A stretch of DNA of 64,000 bases. It comes from Siphonodentalium dalli. Its lineage: Eukaryota > Mollusca > Scaphopoda > Gadilida > Siphonodentaliidae. Under the pieces are notes generated by a model that ran no database searches, had not been told where the DNA came from, and saw nothing but the letters and a program-made list of their open reading frames with translations. Shown piece by piece: positions 12,265 to 27,000 of the stretch. The stretch is taken from NCBI GenBank assembly GCA_032622095.1, contig CP136068.1, forward strand, positions 49,160,443 to 49,224,442. The letters are read 5' to 3'. The translations under genes were made by a program, and so were the position numbers. The number at the start of each line of letters is the position of its first letter. Position 1 is the first letter of the stretch.

Positions 12265-12487
12265 AAGTAATGCTCTAATTAATTGACTCCTTAACCACAG
12301 CAGAATTATGGGTAACTTTTCAGGATTTAGTCGGAAATATGGCTTGTTGCCATTCATCGGAAAGCTCTCGGGGAGAGCTTTCCGATGAATGGCAACAAGC
12401 CATATTTCCGACTAAATCCAGAAAAGTTACCCATAATTCTGCTGTGGTTAAGGAGTCGATTAATTAGAGCATTACTATAGGAGAAGG
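12265..12487. mobile_element. Long-palindrome MITE, 'CAGTAATGCCC' family, copy 3
   Basis: A palindrome running from AAGTAATGCTCTAATTAATTG to TTAGAGCATTACTA. It is a variant with AATTAATT instead of AAATAATC next to the ends. Confidence 0.8.
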
Positions 12488-12963
12488 ATATCCACAAGGA
12501 TTAAGCTTTCTCTCTCCTGTTATGTTTGCCATGAGGAGGGTATAGAAATTAATTCAGTATGTCCATCCATATGTTCGTAACAACTTTGGAGCTCTCTATC
12601 TCATCATTTGGTTTAGAATGATCTTCGGTATGCCACGATATTCATTTGTTGCCGAGTTACATGTACATGTATTGCCCTTCGTCGGTCCGTCCATAACCAC
12701 TTTGGAGCTCTAGAGTTCTATCTCAGTCATCGTAAGTCGGATTTGTATGATCTTTGGTACAGGGGTTGCACCAGGATTTCCCCGATTCAGGGGACCACTA
12801 TCCCCCGATATGGGGGCTATAGGATCCCGGACGTTACCGCGCTGATCCACAGGGGGCTAACCCTCTCCACTGGTTCCACCCCTGCTTTGGTATGCTCATG
12901 AACCCCCATGGGTGATAACCGCATGGAAAAGATTTCATACATTCATTTGATCATCGGAATCGT

Positions 12964-13455
12964 GGGTCTGAGAATAAGGGTGCCAGACATATGCAGAATG
13001 AGGTCCTGAGAGGGATAATTTAGTGACACTACCCCACACAGTGGACTAGCATCACTAGATTCACCCTCTGTGGACCTCTTTCTGCTTAGGCCTCATCTTT
13101 GCTGGAAAGTATCTTTATTATCAAATTAATTTCTTTAAAAACTTCATCGGATAGATTCTTTTTCTTTTTTAGTTTAGTTTCTCTATATCCCCAAATTGGC
13201 AGACGACACATTGCATAATCGTGGTTTGACACATTGCATAACCGTGGTTCCCTGTGAATGGGTGCACATCACAATATTCAGCATCTGGGAACATAAATCT
13301 GAGTCTTTGTCTCCGATAGCATATGAGGCCATGCAGAATGAGGTCCCAGAGGATGAATTTGGTGATGCTAGTTCGCTGTGCGGGGTTAGCGTCACTAAAT
13401 TCACCCTCTGGGGACTTCTTCCTGCAAATGTCTGGCACCTTAAATCTCAGGCCTG
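12964..13455. mobile_element. MITE, 'GCAGAATGAGGTCC' family, long form
   Basis: Inverted ends are GTCTGAGAATAAGGGTGCCAGACAT-like and its complement CTGGCACCTTAAATCTCAGGCC-like. Subterminal hairpins read GAATGAGGTCC and CACCCTCTG. Same organisation as 25444-27305 and 55307-55678. Confidence 0.65.
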
Positions 13456-13824
13456 ACCAGAATGAAGACCAATGCGATAAATTATTGAAGACTACAAGTC
13501 ACTTTAAAGCTCTATAAGGCCAAAGGAAAACATATATGTGGTTGGGGTTTCCTTAACGACCATAAGTTGAACCCCCGTACCTTAAACATTTTTCCTATGG
13601 TATAACTAAAATCTCATGAAAATGTCATCACATTTAATATGTAGGCAACAAACAATAAACTGGGAAAATTCACATTCCAACGTCCAAACATCTGTTAATT
13701 TCTTAGTCCAACGTATTTGGCTTGTACTAAAAACAATGAAAACATTTCTCAGCCCAATGATATCATTAAATTTTAAGGCAGAAAAGAAAGCCATTAGAAT
13801 CAATAATGATTATAAAAAATTATT
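13456..13824. other. No feature recognised
   Basis: AT-rich. Overlapping ORFs on both strands lack any family signature. Confidence 0.4.
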
Positions 13825-14049
13825 TTAACCCTTACCTGAAATTTTGCGAAAACCCTGTGCCAATCAATTCACTTATATATGCGAGTCTCCCATAGGGCCT
13901 AAAAATAGTTACCTTGACCTTGTAAGCCAGTGCATTCTCATATAAATGCGAGTCTCCCATTTGCAACCTCGCATATATAAGAGAATACATTGGCCTAACA
14001 ATATATACATTGACCTTGCAAGCTGCATTCTCTTATATATGCGAGGCTC
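13825..14049. mobile_element. TTAA-type MITE fragment
   Basis: Starts TTAACCCTTACCTGAAATTTTGCG, the left end of the 'CATGAAAGGGTTAA' family. It continues into repeated TATATGCGAG hairpin modules and the ACCTTGACCTTGTAAGCC spacer. The right terminus is lost. Confidence 0.65.
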
Positions 14050-14136
14050 ATTGTTTTCTGACATGTCACCCCAACCACACATCCAATTTTCTTTGGCCTG
14101 AACAATATATCTTTAAAATTGATTCTTTATTTCCAG

Positions 14137-14176
14137 GCCATTGATTAACTAAGCAGTGCAGACGTGACTCGCTATT
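14137..14176 (+). other. 5' untranslated part of the first coding exon
   Basis: A pyrimidine tract and TTCCAG acceptor end at 14136. The 40 bases after it contain in-frame TAA (14150) and TGA (14165) before the ATG at 14177. At least one further 5' non-coding exon must lie upstream; I could not locate it or a promoter. Confidence 0.6.
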
Positions 14177-14355
14177 ATGGGACTATTACCCCTCAATCAG
14201 GCACAGCGGGACAACCGTGACCTGAGCTCTTGTGACCATTTCAACAAATGTCAGAATACCACAGAGTTGATAATGGATACGCTGGTAGATACGATAGAAG
14301 GAAATGTCAGCATCATCAACAACTCATCCGAGAAAGGAAGTCTGGAGATTATTAG
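14177..14355 (+). CDS. MAP3K14-like: Kinase gene exon 1 (coding part)
   Basis: Residues 1-59 plus two bases. Starts MGLLPLNQAQ and ends at ATTAG|GTATAT. Joining AG to the A of exon 2 makes Arg. No domain recognised. Confidence 0.75.
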
Positions 14356-14968
14356 GTATATAACAATATCAATATTGAGCTTGATGAAAATTTCACCAAG
14401 TTTTTTCCATCGCCACATATGTACTAGTAGCTCTAGTGTATTTCAGAATTAAATTATTTTTTTTGACTAACAAATAACTAAATATGGCAATAGTTAGATA
14501 GATATTGACTCTGAGATCATAGTTGAATAAACAGTAAATCATTAAAAAAGCTATATATATTTTTAAAATTGCATTTCCACTGTATTTGTCTCCGACTTAC
14601 TAATTATTCCACTGGAATCTGTACAACAAATTTCATCAAATAATATTTTCTATATAAGTTTCCTAAACACCAGTTGAAGTTCAGTTGGTCAGTGAGTTGG
14701 TAAGGTGCATAATATGCAGTTTCTCAGTTGCTTTCTGGGGGGGGGGGGGGGATTTGGTGGTTTCTGGGGTGTTTGGTGGTTTCTGGGGTGTTTGGTGGTT
14801 TCTGGGGTGTTTGGTGGTTTCTGGGGGTGTCGGTGGTTTCTTGGAGGTCAGTGTTTTCTGGGGGATCTGTGGTTTCTGGGACGGTGGTTTCTGGGAGTCG
14901 GTGGGTTTCATGGGGGGGGGGGGGGGGGGGGGGGGTGTCAGTGGTTTCTGGGAGGGTTGGTGGATTCT

Positions 14969-15000
<32 letters not shown>

Positions 15001-18000
15001 GGTGGTTTCTTGGAGGTCAGTGGTTTCTGGGGTGGGGGGGGTCCATGGTTTCTTGGGGTAGGTGGTTTCTTGGGGGGTCAGATTATTGGGCGGGGATGGT
15101 ATGTCCCTTATTAGATGATCTTGTATTAACCTTTCTTGGGGGTCGGTGGTTACAGGGGGGTGGTGGTTTCTTGGAGGTTGGTGGTCATAGGAACTTATAA
15201 TCTGAACATTTCCCCACCAATGAATCTGAATATTTTTCCACTTAATATATCTATTTGTCCATCTGGCTCTCCATGTTGACTTTCTAATTTTACTTAAACA
15301 TTCAACTTTCAACACATTCCTTAATGCTCCATTGACAATAAGGTACATGTATGACATTATACCCTCTCCAAGAGATACCATGTCATTAACATTAACAACC
15401 AAGAAGTGTCACTTTGTAGACTGGTTTCTAGTTATACCCTCACTCTCGAAGCCAGTTGTCAGATCTGAATGAAATTTGGTGTGAATGTTCACTACTATGA
15501 GGGCATTCAACGGAGTGTTCGATAATTTTTTCCGGATTTTTCATCTTTGTTTATCAGGAAATGTTTTGTTTTTGTCCGTCCACGCAGATATCTCCACCAC
15601 CATTTGATGAACTCAATGAAATTTGGTATGGATGTTCACGACTATGAGTGCATTCAACAGAGTTTTCAAATGTTTTTTTTCCAGATTTTCCATTCTAGAG
15701 TTATTCATCTTTGTTTATCTGGAAATGTTGATTTTTTTGTCCATCCGAGCAAATATCTCCATCACCAGTTGACGAATCTCAATGAAATTTTGGTATGGAT
15801 GATCACTACTGCTATGAGGCCAATCAATTGAGTGTACAATCATTTTATTGAGTGTTCAATTGTTTTTTCCAGTTTTCTGTTCTAGAGTTATTCTTCTTTG
15901 TAGTGTTGGATTTTTTGTCCGTATCTCCTCCACCATTGACAGATATTAATGAACTTTGGTATGGATGTTCACTATTATGATGACAATAAATTGAGTGTTC
16001 AATAGTTTTATTCTTGTTTTCCATTCTACAGTTATTTATCTTTGTTTTTATGAAGAAAAAAAAAAATTCCCATCCAAGTAGATATCTCACCGATAATTTG
16101 TCGGTTCAAATTTGACACCGTGTGGGTATGCCAGCACCGTGGTGCAATTTTTGTTTTCATCTCTCTCTCTTTAGACTGGTTTCTATGCCTTTAGACTGGT
16201 TTCTAGCTTTCATATGTCTCTCTTTAGACTAGTTTCTATCTTTCATATACATTACATATCCCTTTACAGAAAGAACAAGATTGTGGCATTCTCACAAAAT
16301 GATGTCATCAACCAAACCAACAAAAGAAATAAAAAGTTGGAATTGGAGATGGAAAACCAAATTTCCTCAAAAGAAGAGCAAGCTCTTCAATATCTTAAAA
16401 AAAACAATCGAACAAAGAACAAAAGTGATTGTGATAAAGAAGTTAGCAAGTATGACTTAGTTTTCTTCACTAACATTAAACCGGGTGTAAAATACCTGAA
16501 TGGTGTGAAGGATTTTGGTTCTGCCTATGAAGGAACAGAGAGTCAAACCATGAAGAATGTTCCAACGACCTTCGATGAAACAAGAATGAAGGATTTCCAG
16601 GAGAATATAACAACTGATGGTTAGTTAATATAACAACTGATGGTTAGTTAATATAATGACTGATGGTTAGTTAATATAACGACTGATGGTTAGTTAATAT
16701 AACGACTGATTCTTAGTTAATATAACGACTGATAGATAGTTAATATAACAACTGATGGTTAGATAATATAACGACTGATGGTTAGTTAATATAACAACTG
16801 ATGGTTAGTTAATATAATTACTGATGGTTAGTTAATATAACGACTGATGCTTAGTTAATATAACGACTGATGGTTAGTTAATATAACGACTGATGGTTAG
16901 TTAATATAACAACTGATGGTTAGTTAATATAACGACTGATGGTTAGTTAATATAACGACTGATGGTTAGTTAATATAACGACTGATGGTTAGTTAATATA
17001 ACGACTGATGGTTAGTTAATATAACAACTGATGGTTAGTTCATATAACGACTGATGGTTAGTTAATATAACGACTGATGGTTAGTTCATATAACGACTGA
17101 TGGTTAGTTAATATAACGACTGATGGTTAGTTAATATAATGACTGATGGTTAGTTAATATAACGACTGATGGTTAGTTAATATAACGACTGATGGTTAGT
17201 TAATATAATGACTGATGGTTAGTTAATATAACGACTGATGGTTAGTTAATATAACGACTGATGTTTAGTTAATATAACGACTGATGGTTAGTTAATATAA
17301 CGACTGATGGTTAGTTAATATAACGACTGATGGTTAGTTAATATAACGACTGATGCTTAGTTAATATAATGACTGATGGTTAGTCAATATAACGACTGAT
17401 GGTTAGTTAATATAACGACTGATGGTTAGTTCATCTAATGACTGATGGTTAGTTAATATAACGACTGATGGTTAGTTAATATAACGACTGATGGTTAGTT
17501 AATATAACGACTGATGGTTAATTAATATAATGACTGATGGTTAGTTAATATAACGACTGATGGTTAGTTCATATAATGACTGATGGTTAGTTAATATAAC
17601 GACTGATGGTTAGTTAATATAATGACTGATGGTTAATTAATATAACAACTGATGGTTAGTTAATATAATGACTGATGGTTAATTAATATAACGACTGATG
17701 GTTAGTTAATATAACGACTGATGGGTTAGTTAATATAACAACCGATGGTTAGTTAATATAACAACTGATGGTTAGTTAATATAACGACTGATGGTTAGTT
17801 AATATAATGACTGATGGTTAGTTAATATAACAACTGATGGTTAGTTAATATAATGACTGATGGTTAGTTAATATAACGACTGATGGTTAGTTCATATAAT
17901 GACTGATGGTTAGTTAATATAACGACTGATGGTTAGTTAATATAATGACTGATGGTTAGTTAATATAATGACTGATGGTTAATTAATATAACAACTGATG

Positions 18001-21000
18001 GTTAGTTAATATAACGACTGATGGTTAATTAATATAACGACTGATGGTTAGTTAATATAACGACTGATGGTTAGTTAATATAACAACCGATGGTTAGTTA
18101 ATATAACAACTGATGGTTAGTTAATATAACAACTGATGGTTAATTAATATAACGACTGATGGTTAGTTAATATAACGACTGATGGTTAGTTAATATAACG
18201 ACTGATGGTTAGTTAATATAACAACTGATGGTTAGTTAATATAACAACTGATGGTTAGTTTGTTTCTGCTTTTACAGGTGTGAGGCCCACTTGATTCCCC
18301 AAAATATACTTATTAAGTCCCACATTCTCCTTGTTGACCCTTCCATGACTGGAGCTTCCTGTAATTTAGCAAAACCCTGTTAGTGCATTCTCTTATAGAT
18401 GCGAGTCTCCGATAGGGACCCTCTCATATATAAGAAAATGCATTGGCCTAACAATATTTACCTTGAACTTGTAAGCCAGTGCATTCTCTTATATATGTGA
18501 GGCTCCTTATGGGAGACTTTCATATATAAGAAAATGCACTGCAGCTCACGCCATGAAAGGGTTAAAATGTTTGTGTGAAGTAAATATATTGAGCCACACT
18601 GTTGTTTTTGTTAATAATTATCACATGAGAATGGATGGCAAGGATACCCCAATCCACTCACGGGGTATCCTTCCGCAATCTGCTCTGGTGTGGTAATCAC
18701 TAACACGAATATAGCTCTATATTTATCACATAATTTAGCCGCTAAATCCAGCCTCATATTTTTTAGTAAGATACACGTGTATTATCGGCACGCACAGTGA
18801 GTAAGAGCTTAACGCAATGATGTCGGCTGAAATATTTCAATAGATTTAACCCTTTCTATACTAAATGGATTCTCCCACTCAGTTATAAAAGTATACATTG
18901 GAATGGTCTATTATTCATCGGGAGGGGTTTTCCTGAAATTTTGCAAAAACCCTGTTCCAATGCATTCTCTATATATGCGAGTCGCCCATAGTGTGCCTCG
19001 CATATATAAGAGAATGCATTGGCCTAACAATATTTACCTTGTCCTTGTAAGTCAGTGGTTTCTCTTATATATGTGAGGCTCCCTTTGCGAGACTTGCAAA
19101 TATAAGAGAATGCGCTGCCACAGGATCTCTAATCTGCTCCAGGATGTTGCACCAGCGCAGCTCCTGTCATGAAATGGTTAAAGTGTTAATCCTTATCTTG
19201 GTTAGAATGGCACACTGAATAAGGCATTTTGTATTATTTCAGACGAAAAATTCCAAAACGATCTAGAAGAGAATGAGAAGGAAGTGGGATCATGTGATGA
19301 GGAGTATGACAAGACATTGTCTCAATTCTCATCATTACGAGTCGATTTACGACCCGAGTCACAAACCAGGGATTACACCGATATCGAAGAGCTAGATAAA
19401 CTGGTGTCATTCACGATGGATGATGAATGTCTCTCCCTCAAAGAAACCTCTCTGGTTGACTTGTCTGAGAAGGATGTATTTGAAAGCGACTCGACACAGA
19501 TTCAGGAAGAAAATCTGGTTAATCTCCCATCTAAACATGAGATTGGGACTTTTACACCAGAAAGCTGTGGCCGTGGAGATTTTTACAGCGGAAGTCTCCA
19601 GGTAGGTTGTACCATAGTCAAACATTGACCCTCAGGCTGTTCATTTTGAACATGGCAGGGGACCTGAAAACATTCCTATGATGGGCCTACATGTGCCTAA
19701 ATTTTATATGGGACATTAAATGCTGAATTTTAATAAATAATGCATAAATAGTATGTTATTGTCAAGTTTGTACGCTTTGTTATGTAAGCAAAAGCAAAAA
19801 ATTGTTATATGAACCTGTCATAAAATAAATATCACGTAAATAGTATGTTATTGTCAAGTTTGTACGCTTTGTTAAACAAAAGCCAAAAATTGTTACATGA
19901 ACCTGGCTTTTGTTTACATAATACATCATATGAACTTGACAATAACATATTATTTACACGATATTTATGATTGATTGGTATAAGAACAAAATATGTCTAT
20001 ATTTTAATATTCTTTCTGTTTTTAACAGCAATACTGACTGTGAAGGCCGTCCGTGCCGTTAAGAGAAGTTTGTCCAGTTGTGCTTATTTCTATTGTTTAC
20101 TATTAGGCTTCAATTGACTTATAAGAAGGCCCCATCACATGCAGGGCTGTTTGTGGGGTGTGGGCGCTAGGGGCACTTATGTTAATGCCCTAAATAATTG
20201 ACTCCTTAACCACAGCATAATTATGGGTAATTTTTCAGGATTTTTCAGGATATATGGGTTGTTGCCATTCATCGGAAAGCTCTCTGAGAGATTTCCAATG
20301 AATGGCAACAAGCCATATTTCCGACTAATTCCTGAAAAATTACCCACAATCCTGCTGTGGTTAAGGAGTCGATTATTTAGGGCATTACTGTATGTTGGAG
20401 ATACGATTGAAGCACTTCCTTCCATGTTGTTTTGTATCATATTTGAGCTAACTACATAGACAGAATACAACGCGAATCTTATTGGAGAATCTTTTTATCG
20501 AATCAATTGCGGACTTTGCATGGATGTATTTCAGGAATGTGGAGCTTGAGTGAAAATGTGACTATGCAACGTCAGTAAAAAGTTCGATAAAAGATTCCAG
20601 AATATGATGCAAGTTGTGTTTAAGTCTGACGAACAGCCGAAGCCATCATTGATGTACGTTATGTACGTCATTTCTCTTTGGAAACAATTTACACTGAAAG
20701 TAGTTCCGGCTTGTATTCCACTGGTGGTATACAAAGATAGGTATTACTGAAATTTTGCGAAAAACCCTGTGCCAATGCATTCTCTTACATATGCGAGTCG
20801 AATGCATTGACCCAACAAATTTTATATTATTTTCTATAATTGTTAAAGAATGTAAGAAAAAAATAAAAAATAAAAAAAATAATTAAAATTGTTAAAGAAT
20901 ATAAGAAAAAATAATAAAAATTGTTATAGAATGTAAGAAAAATGATAAGAATTGTTAAAGAATGTAAGAAAAAATTTATATAAAAAAAATGATCAAAAAA

Positions 21001-24000
21001 TTGTTAGGCCAATGCATTCTCTTATATATGCGATGTGACCTATGGTCAACTAGCATATATAAGAGAATCCATTGGCACATGGTCTTTAATGTTGCGCCAG
21101 CGCAGCTCCCATCATGAAAGGGTTAAGCAACTTGAGGTATACAACAATGTGTATTCAATGGCTCATATTCCGTTGAATACATGTCTCACGTCAACAGGTG
21201 TGGAATAAAAAAATATTCTTATTTATCAGTAATGCCCTAATTAATCGACTCCATAACCACAGCAGAATTATGGGTAATTTTTCAGGATTTAGTCGGAAAT
21301 ATGGCTTGTTGCCATTCATCGGAAAGCTCTCGCCGCTAATCACAGCAGAATTATGGGTAATTTTTCAGGATTTAGTCGGAAATATGGCTTGTTGCCATTC
21401 ATCGGAAAGCTCTCGGCAACAAGCCATATTTCCGACTAAATCCTGAAAAATTACCCATAATTCTGCTGTGGTTATGGAGTCGATTAATTAGGGCATTACT
21501 GTATCCTCACTCGATATCACCATAATTTATTAACTACTTTCTTTACCCAATGGATTCTCATTCATCTGGTGGAATGTTCAGGAAATATAAGCAAAGTACA
21601 GATATACGGCGCTCGAATTCAAAACTGAGTGAAAAATTATACTGCGAGATATTAAATACGATTATTTGGAGCATATTAACACCCAACTTCATGTCCGTAT
21701 TAAGCCATTGTAATTATTACTATGAATATTTGGAGCATACCTTGTATATTCACCCAACTTCATGTCCGTATTAATCCATTGTAATTATTACTATGAATAT
21801 TTGCAGCATACCTTGTATATGCACCCATCTTCATGTCCATATTAAGCCATTCTAATAATTACTATGAATTCTTGGACCATACCTTGTATATACACCCATC
21901 TTCATGTCCATATTAAGCCATTCTTATAATTACTATGAATTCTTGGACCATACCTTGTATATACACCCATCTTCATGTCCATATTAAGCCATTAAATACG
22001 ATTACGGTATGCAATCAGTAATTAGGATTGTTTTCCCATATCGGTACATCACTCCTCAACTCCTCGATTCAGGCTGTTAACCAGGAGACAAGCAGCTTCA
22101 ACGAATCAGAGAATGAGTATAAGAAGAATGTTGACTTAAAGCAGTGGAGGTCTCGATATGCATTCGAGTTGATTGGTATGTGATATATAGTTTTACTTAA
22201 ATTTGGCACAAAAAAGGGCCCTGTGCCAATGCATTCTCTTATATATGCGAGTCGACCATAGGTCGCCTCGCATATATAAGAGAATGCATTGGCTTAACAC
22301 ATTAAAAATTATAAAATTGTTAAAGAATGTAAGAAAAAATGGTAAAAAGTGTTAAAAAAAGATTTTTTTTAGGCCAATGCATTCTCTTATATATGCGAGG
22401 CGACCTATGGTCGACTCGCATATATAAGAGAATGCATTGGCACAGGGCATGACTGTAACCATCACAATGTGGTCAATGAGCCGGTTCCATATATATAAAT
22501 CAGCATGAGAACTTGCGGATCTACATCTTTTGTATTCCATCATTTTCTAGTAAATTAAAAAAAAACTTGGTACAGATGTCAACCATCATGGGAATCTTGG
22601 CACCTGCAATTTTGTGTTCAGTCGGAGTCATTTTGGCGGATTTATTGCCATTTTTCGACTTAGAAATGTCTTATGTTTATTATTTTAGAGTTATTGACCC
22701 TTTCTCGACACATTGAAGATGTGGAATATATTTAATGAATATGCACTTTGTATCATATTGGTGTAATCAATTCCTCCTACATTTTGGAGTAAAAGATCTG
22801 AAACCCATAAATCCTTCAAACCTGCCACTTCATCCGGGGACATTTTGGAGCGACCTTTTTTTCTGAAGGTCAGGTATTGACTTTCAAAAGGGGAGGTTTT
22901 AACATGTTTTTAATTTTTGTTAGTCTAGTAAGCATTCCAATGAATGTCTCTGATAACCTCTTCATGACGGGAGCTGCGCTGGTGCAGCTTCGAAGACCCT
23001 CTGCCAGTGCATTCTCTTATATATGCGAGTCTCCCATAGGGAGCCTCGCATATATAACATAGTCGTATAAGAGCAACATATTTTATCCCAAAGGGTTAAC
23101 CAGGTGTGTGAATTTAAGCCAAAATTGTGTTTGGTAGCGAGATCACTACACCCTAACGCATGGCATTTCAGATAAATAGCTATACACTGATGTTGCAAAG
23201 TACTTAGACAAAATTAAAACATAATTATAAAGTACAGGAATTTTGGCAGTAATGCTATTTAGTTTGCAAATTGGAATAATTCGCCGAGCAGAATCGTGGG
23301 AACTATATTTTTTGCCGGAAGGGATGCGCGAAGTGGTTGTGTTAACTTTCTTTCCAATAAATTGACCTGTGAAGCCGGTCGCTAATTTTGAAAACCCTCC
23401 CTCCCCTTTTTTATTTGTTTAGGAATAAACACTTGATTGATGTCTGCCTTTTTGGTTTACATCTATATGCGGTTATTGTGCCTAAAAAAATTGTCATTCA
23501 CATGTTTGTATTTGTTACTACTACATTTTTGATATCAGCTTCCTGTAAATAATTATGTTTTTCTAAACAGGTAGCTATTTGACGCATTCTAGTTGTTGCC
23601 TTTCACTTTAACCCTATGGGATAAAAGAAAATACACTGTCTTACAAGATCAAGTAAAATCGGTAAAACTTGGCTCAAATCGAATATAGTGCACTTAATAA
23701 ATAATATTTTTATAGAATTGCTACTCATTAGAGTTCTTCCATATAACCAGCTTACACTAGTGTTGTTTTCTTTCATCAGATACAGGCATTGTTCTGCAGA
23801 ACACAAGGAATTATATTGAAGGACTTTTGAAGAAAGGTTTGTATAAAAAATGCTATTGTTTTTACTATATCAAAATTTAATCGTAAGCTGTTGATTCACA
23901 GAAAACTGTAAAACAATTGGTTTGCACTTAATTAGTAATAGGTTATTTTTCGATGACCTTCATCATGATCGATTGATAGTCACTCTTCCATAAAGCACAA

Positions 24001-27000
24001 ATGTATCCGGACAGCAACTCACACATGTTAGGAAATATGCCAGCCTCGTTAATTTCAATTGACTGACCAATGTAGTGATAATAAATATAGCAAATGTCAC
24101 TTTTTAAAGAGGGACTGTATGCTAAATCCGGCCATTTATGGGACCATCTCCTTTTATACTAAACAGAATATATGCAAAAAATGAATGAATTTGAGCCATG
24201 GATTAGTGCAAAATACACTTGTGTGCTCCAAGAACGATGGAAACAACATGGTAATTATAAAGAAAACAAATTTAATACTCGTGTATTTTGCACTCATCCG
24301 TGGTTCAAATTCATTCATTTGTTGCATATATTCTGTTGAGTATAAAAGGAGATGGTCCCTTGTACAGTACCCCTTTAAAAGAAACCACATTTGTGACAAT
24401 TTAATCACATAAACAAATGTAACAGGTCCTTAATAGTTAGAGCAATTGTTTAAATGCATGCACATTCTCCAACATATAAGATGGTGGTATGACATTGGAT
24501 CAAACTGTTGCTTTCATCGGATCAAACTTAACAAGAACAATGAACTATAATGGTATTTTCAGAAGACAAAACAATAGTCCACCAAATTAGAGGTAAACCT
24601 GCACCGGATCTTCTGTCAATAGGAAAAATATTATTTCCCCAATTTGGCACTTGACAGAACATGTTGCTATTTTAAAAGTGTTTTTTTTTTTTCCCATTGA
24701 AAATCTATTTTGAATATTTTTGAGAGAAATACAGTAATGCCCTAATTAATCGACTCCATAACCACAGCAGAATTATGGGTAACTTTTCAGGATTTAGTCG
24801 GAAATATAGCTTGTTGCCATTCATCGGAAAGCTCTCAGGGAGACTAAATCCTGAAAAGTTACCCATAATTCTGCTGTGGTTATGGAGTCGATTAATTAGG
24901 GCATTACTATATATGTAAATCCAGCTGTTTCCTTTGTGCTTGTTGGGATTAATTATGCAAACCTTCAAATCAACAGCCCTTGAAATTGGCATTCTTCTAC
25001 GGCATTGATTTATAATTGCATGATATTCTATATTGGCTTCTGCAGTTTTTTACAGCATTGCCTTTTGAAGGCTGAATCCAAACTCCATACAGCGCCCTCT
25101 ACGCTATCACTACGATATAGCACTGCCACAATGATGGTGCTTTGCAGACGATAAATCTATTTTTACATATCGTTGCAGAACTGTATTAAGTCACCTATTA
25201 TCTTGTTTTGACCACCAAATTTTTTTTTAAGTTTGCAATAATGGTAATTCTTCCGGTATTGATAAGAACAATATGAACTGAGCCAGACATAGACAATTTT
25301 TATCCTTAAACATAAGAACTAAAAACACGTAAGAATTCCTTACCAATTAATGTCATTATGGCAGTGGTATCTCAGCGGAGCGATGGGAGATAACTCTGCC
25401 TGGAGTTTGGGCTGAATCAAGTTTCCTAAAATATTTTTGTTGTAAGTGGTCAAGCCTGAGTTTAGTGTGTCTGTCATTTGCAGAATGATGTCCCCAGCGG
25501 GCTAGCATCACTAAATTCACCCTCTATGGACCTCATTCTGCTTAGGCAGGGTTTCCGCCAGGCCGGCTGTGGGTCCATCCTACGGACCCATTTCCCCCCC
25601 CCCCCTTTTCAGTCTTGTCTGTGTCGACAGGCTATATATCTACACTTATTTTCATTAATATTGACAAAATGAAATTGACACAGTCCATCTCCCGAAAAAA
25701 CAATAAGAAAGAGCGTGTCAAATAGCGACATTAGATACAGCGTAATACATGTCGCGGTAACATCAAAGAATGCCGGACCGTTGAGTGCGGATATTTTTGT
25801 GCACAGGATTCCATGGATGAAACTATTCACGCTCGAAGACACCGTGCTATCGTACGATTACATAATTGGATCAAAGAACACCCAATTACTGAGTCGGGGA
25901 TATTTTTATTATGCACGGGATTTTCGTGGATGAAACTACTCAATGTTGATCATTTATCTTATTGCTGTATTATCATTTGTTTTGAGTTCGATGTACCGGT
26001 AAGTGAAGTTCTTGAAAAATACATGTAATTCTCTACGTGTGTTGATTATTATGCGTATATTGCCATGCATACTTAACAAAATCCCAAAGTGATTTATTTC
26101 ACAATAATACGGAACCTGTCCCAAATCAGTCTTTATAGCGGGAATTCATAGTGAGAACACCATTCATTTGAGCCATATTACATGCATGGAGGATAAACAC
26201 GAACACATACCACCCCACCCCCAATATGGAGATTTTGTCAAAGTACGGTCAATAATAGTAACGTTGTCCCGCCTGGGTCCCCAAGTGCTCACAATAATCA
26301 ACTACGTACATGTTCACATTTCCCACCAAAAACTCAATTATATTTTATAACACGTTGGCTAAAACTCTGTTCTATAGCTGCAGTCATCAGTTGTTGGACT
26401 AATACAGACTATTGAACAAGCTACGCGTTCCGGGTGAAAGATTTCGCTACCATTCGTATTTCGCCGCTATAAATATCTCCTGCAGAAGAACCTTGCAGTA
26501 TGACGTCACCGCACACAAATAGTTTTACGATTGACAGAATATATAATCCTGTCAGTTTCATTTTCACTGACGCTACTTGAAATTTTAAGAAATACTTTAT
26601 TCAATTCTCCTTGCTAGGTATTATTGGTCAATGCGTAGATTATTTTTAGTGTTTAGATTCATTATACCTGTTGGAATCTTATTGTAAGTTATAAATTTGT
26701 AAACAGTTAACACTATTAAACTTGTAGCTCATTCATTTATATATATAGTCTTCAATCAGACGGCAGTCTTACGTACGTAATTAAATGACTAACTACATTG
26801 TATTTGGATACCATCAACAGAATTAATGCACCCACGGAAATGATTGACTTGCATAATATACGTACGGTAGCTTTGGATTGCTTTGTGGGACACTCGGGTG
26901 CAAGGAAATGGCTTCTTTTCAGTGTCAACTAACAAAATTTTCGCCCGACAGGACGAACCATGGTGTGTTTCCCCAATACGGACTCATTAATTCTCCCCTG

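Noticed and set aside
13183-13456. Overlapping ORFs on both strands near 13.2-13.5 kb
   Set aside because: They lie in a palindromic MITE; symmetry of the inverted repeat creates matching ORFs.
14685-15402. Gly/Trp/Phe-rich and Pro-rich ORFs of 118-171 codons
   Set aside because: They read through the G-rich array on both strands in all frames.
16599-18262. CRISPR-like array
   Set aside because: Units are directly adjacent with no spacers, and the genome is eukaryotic.
18283-18330. Possible exon after the TTTTACAG at the end of the exon 2 array
   Set aside because: Reading from exon 2 reaches a stop within a few codons and no suitable donor follows; exon 3 fits directly.
20020-20100. Possible exon after TTTTTAACAG at 20028
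   Set aside because: All frames stop quickly and exon 3 joins exon 4 in phase without it.
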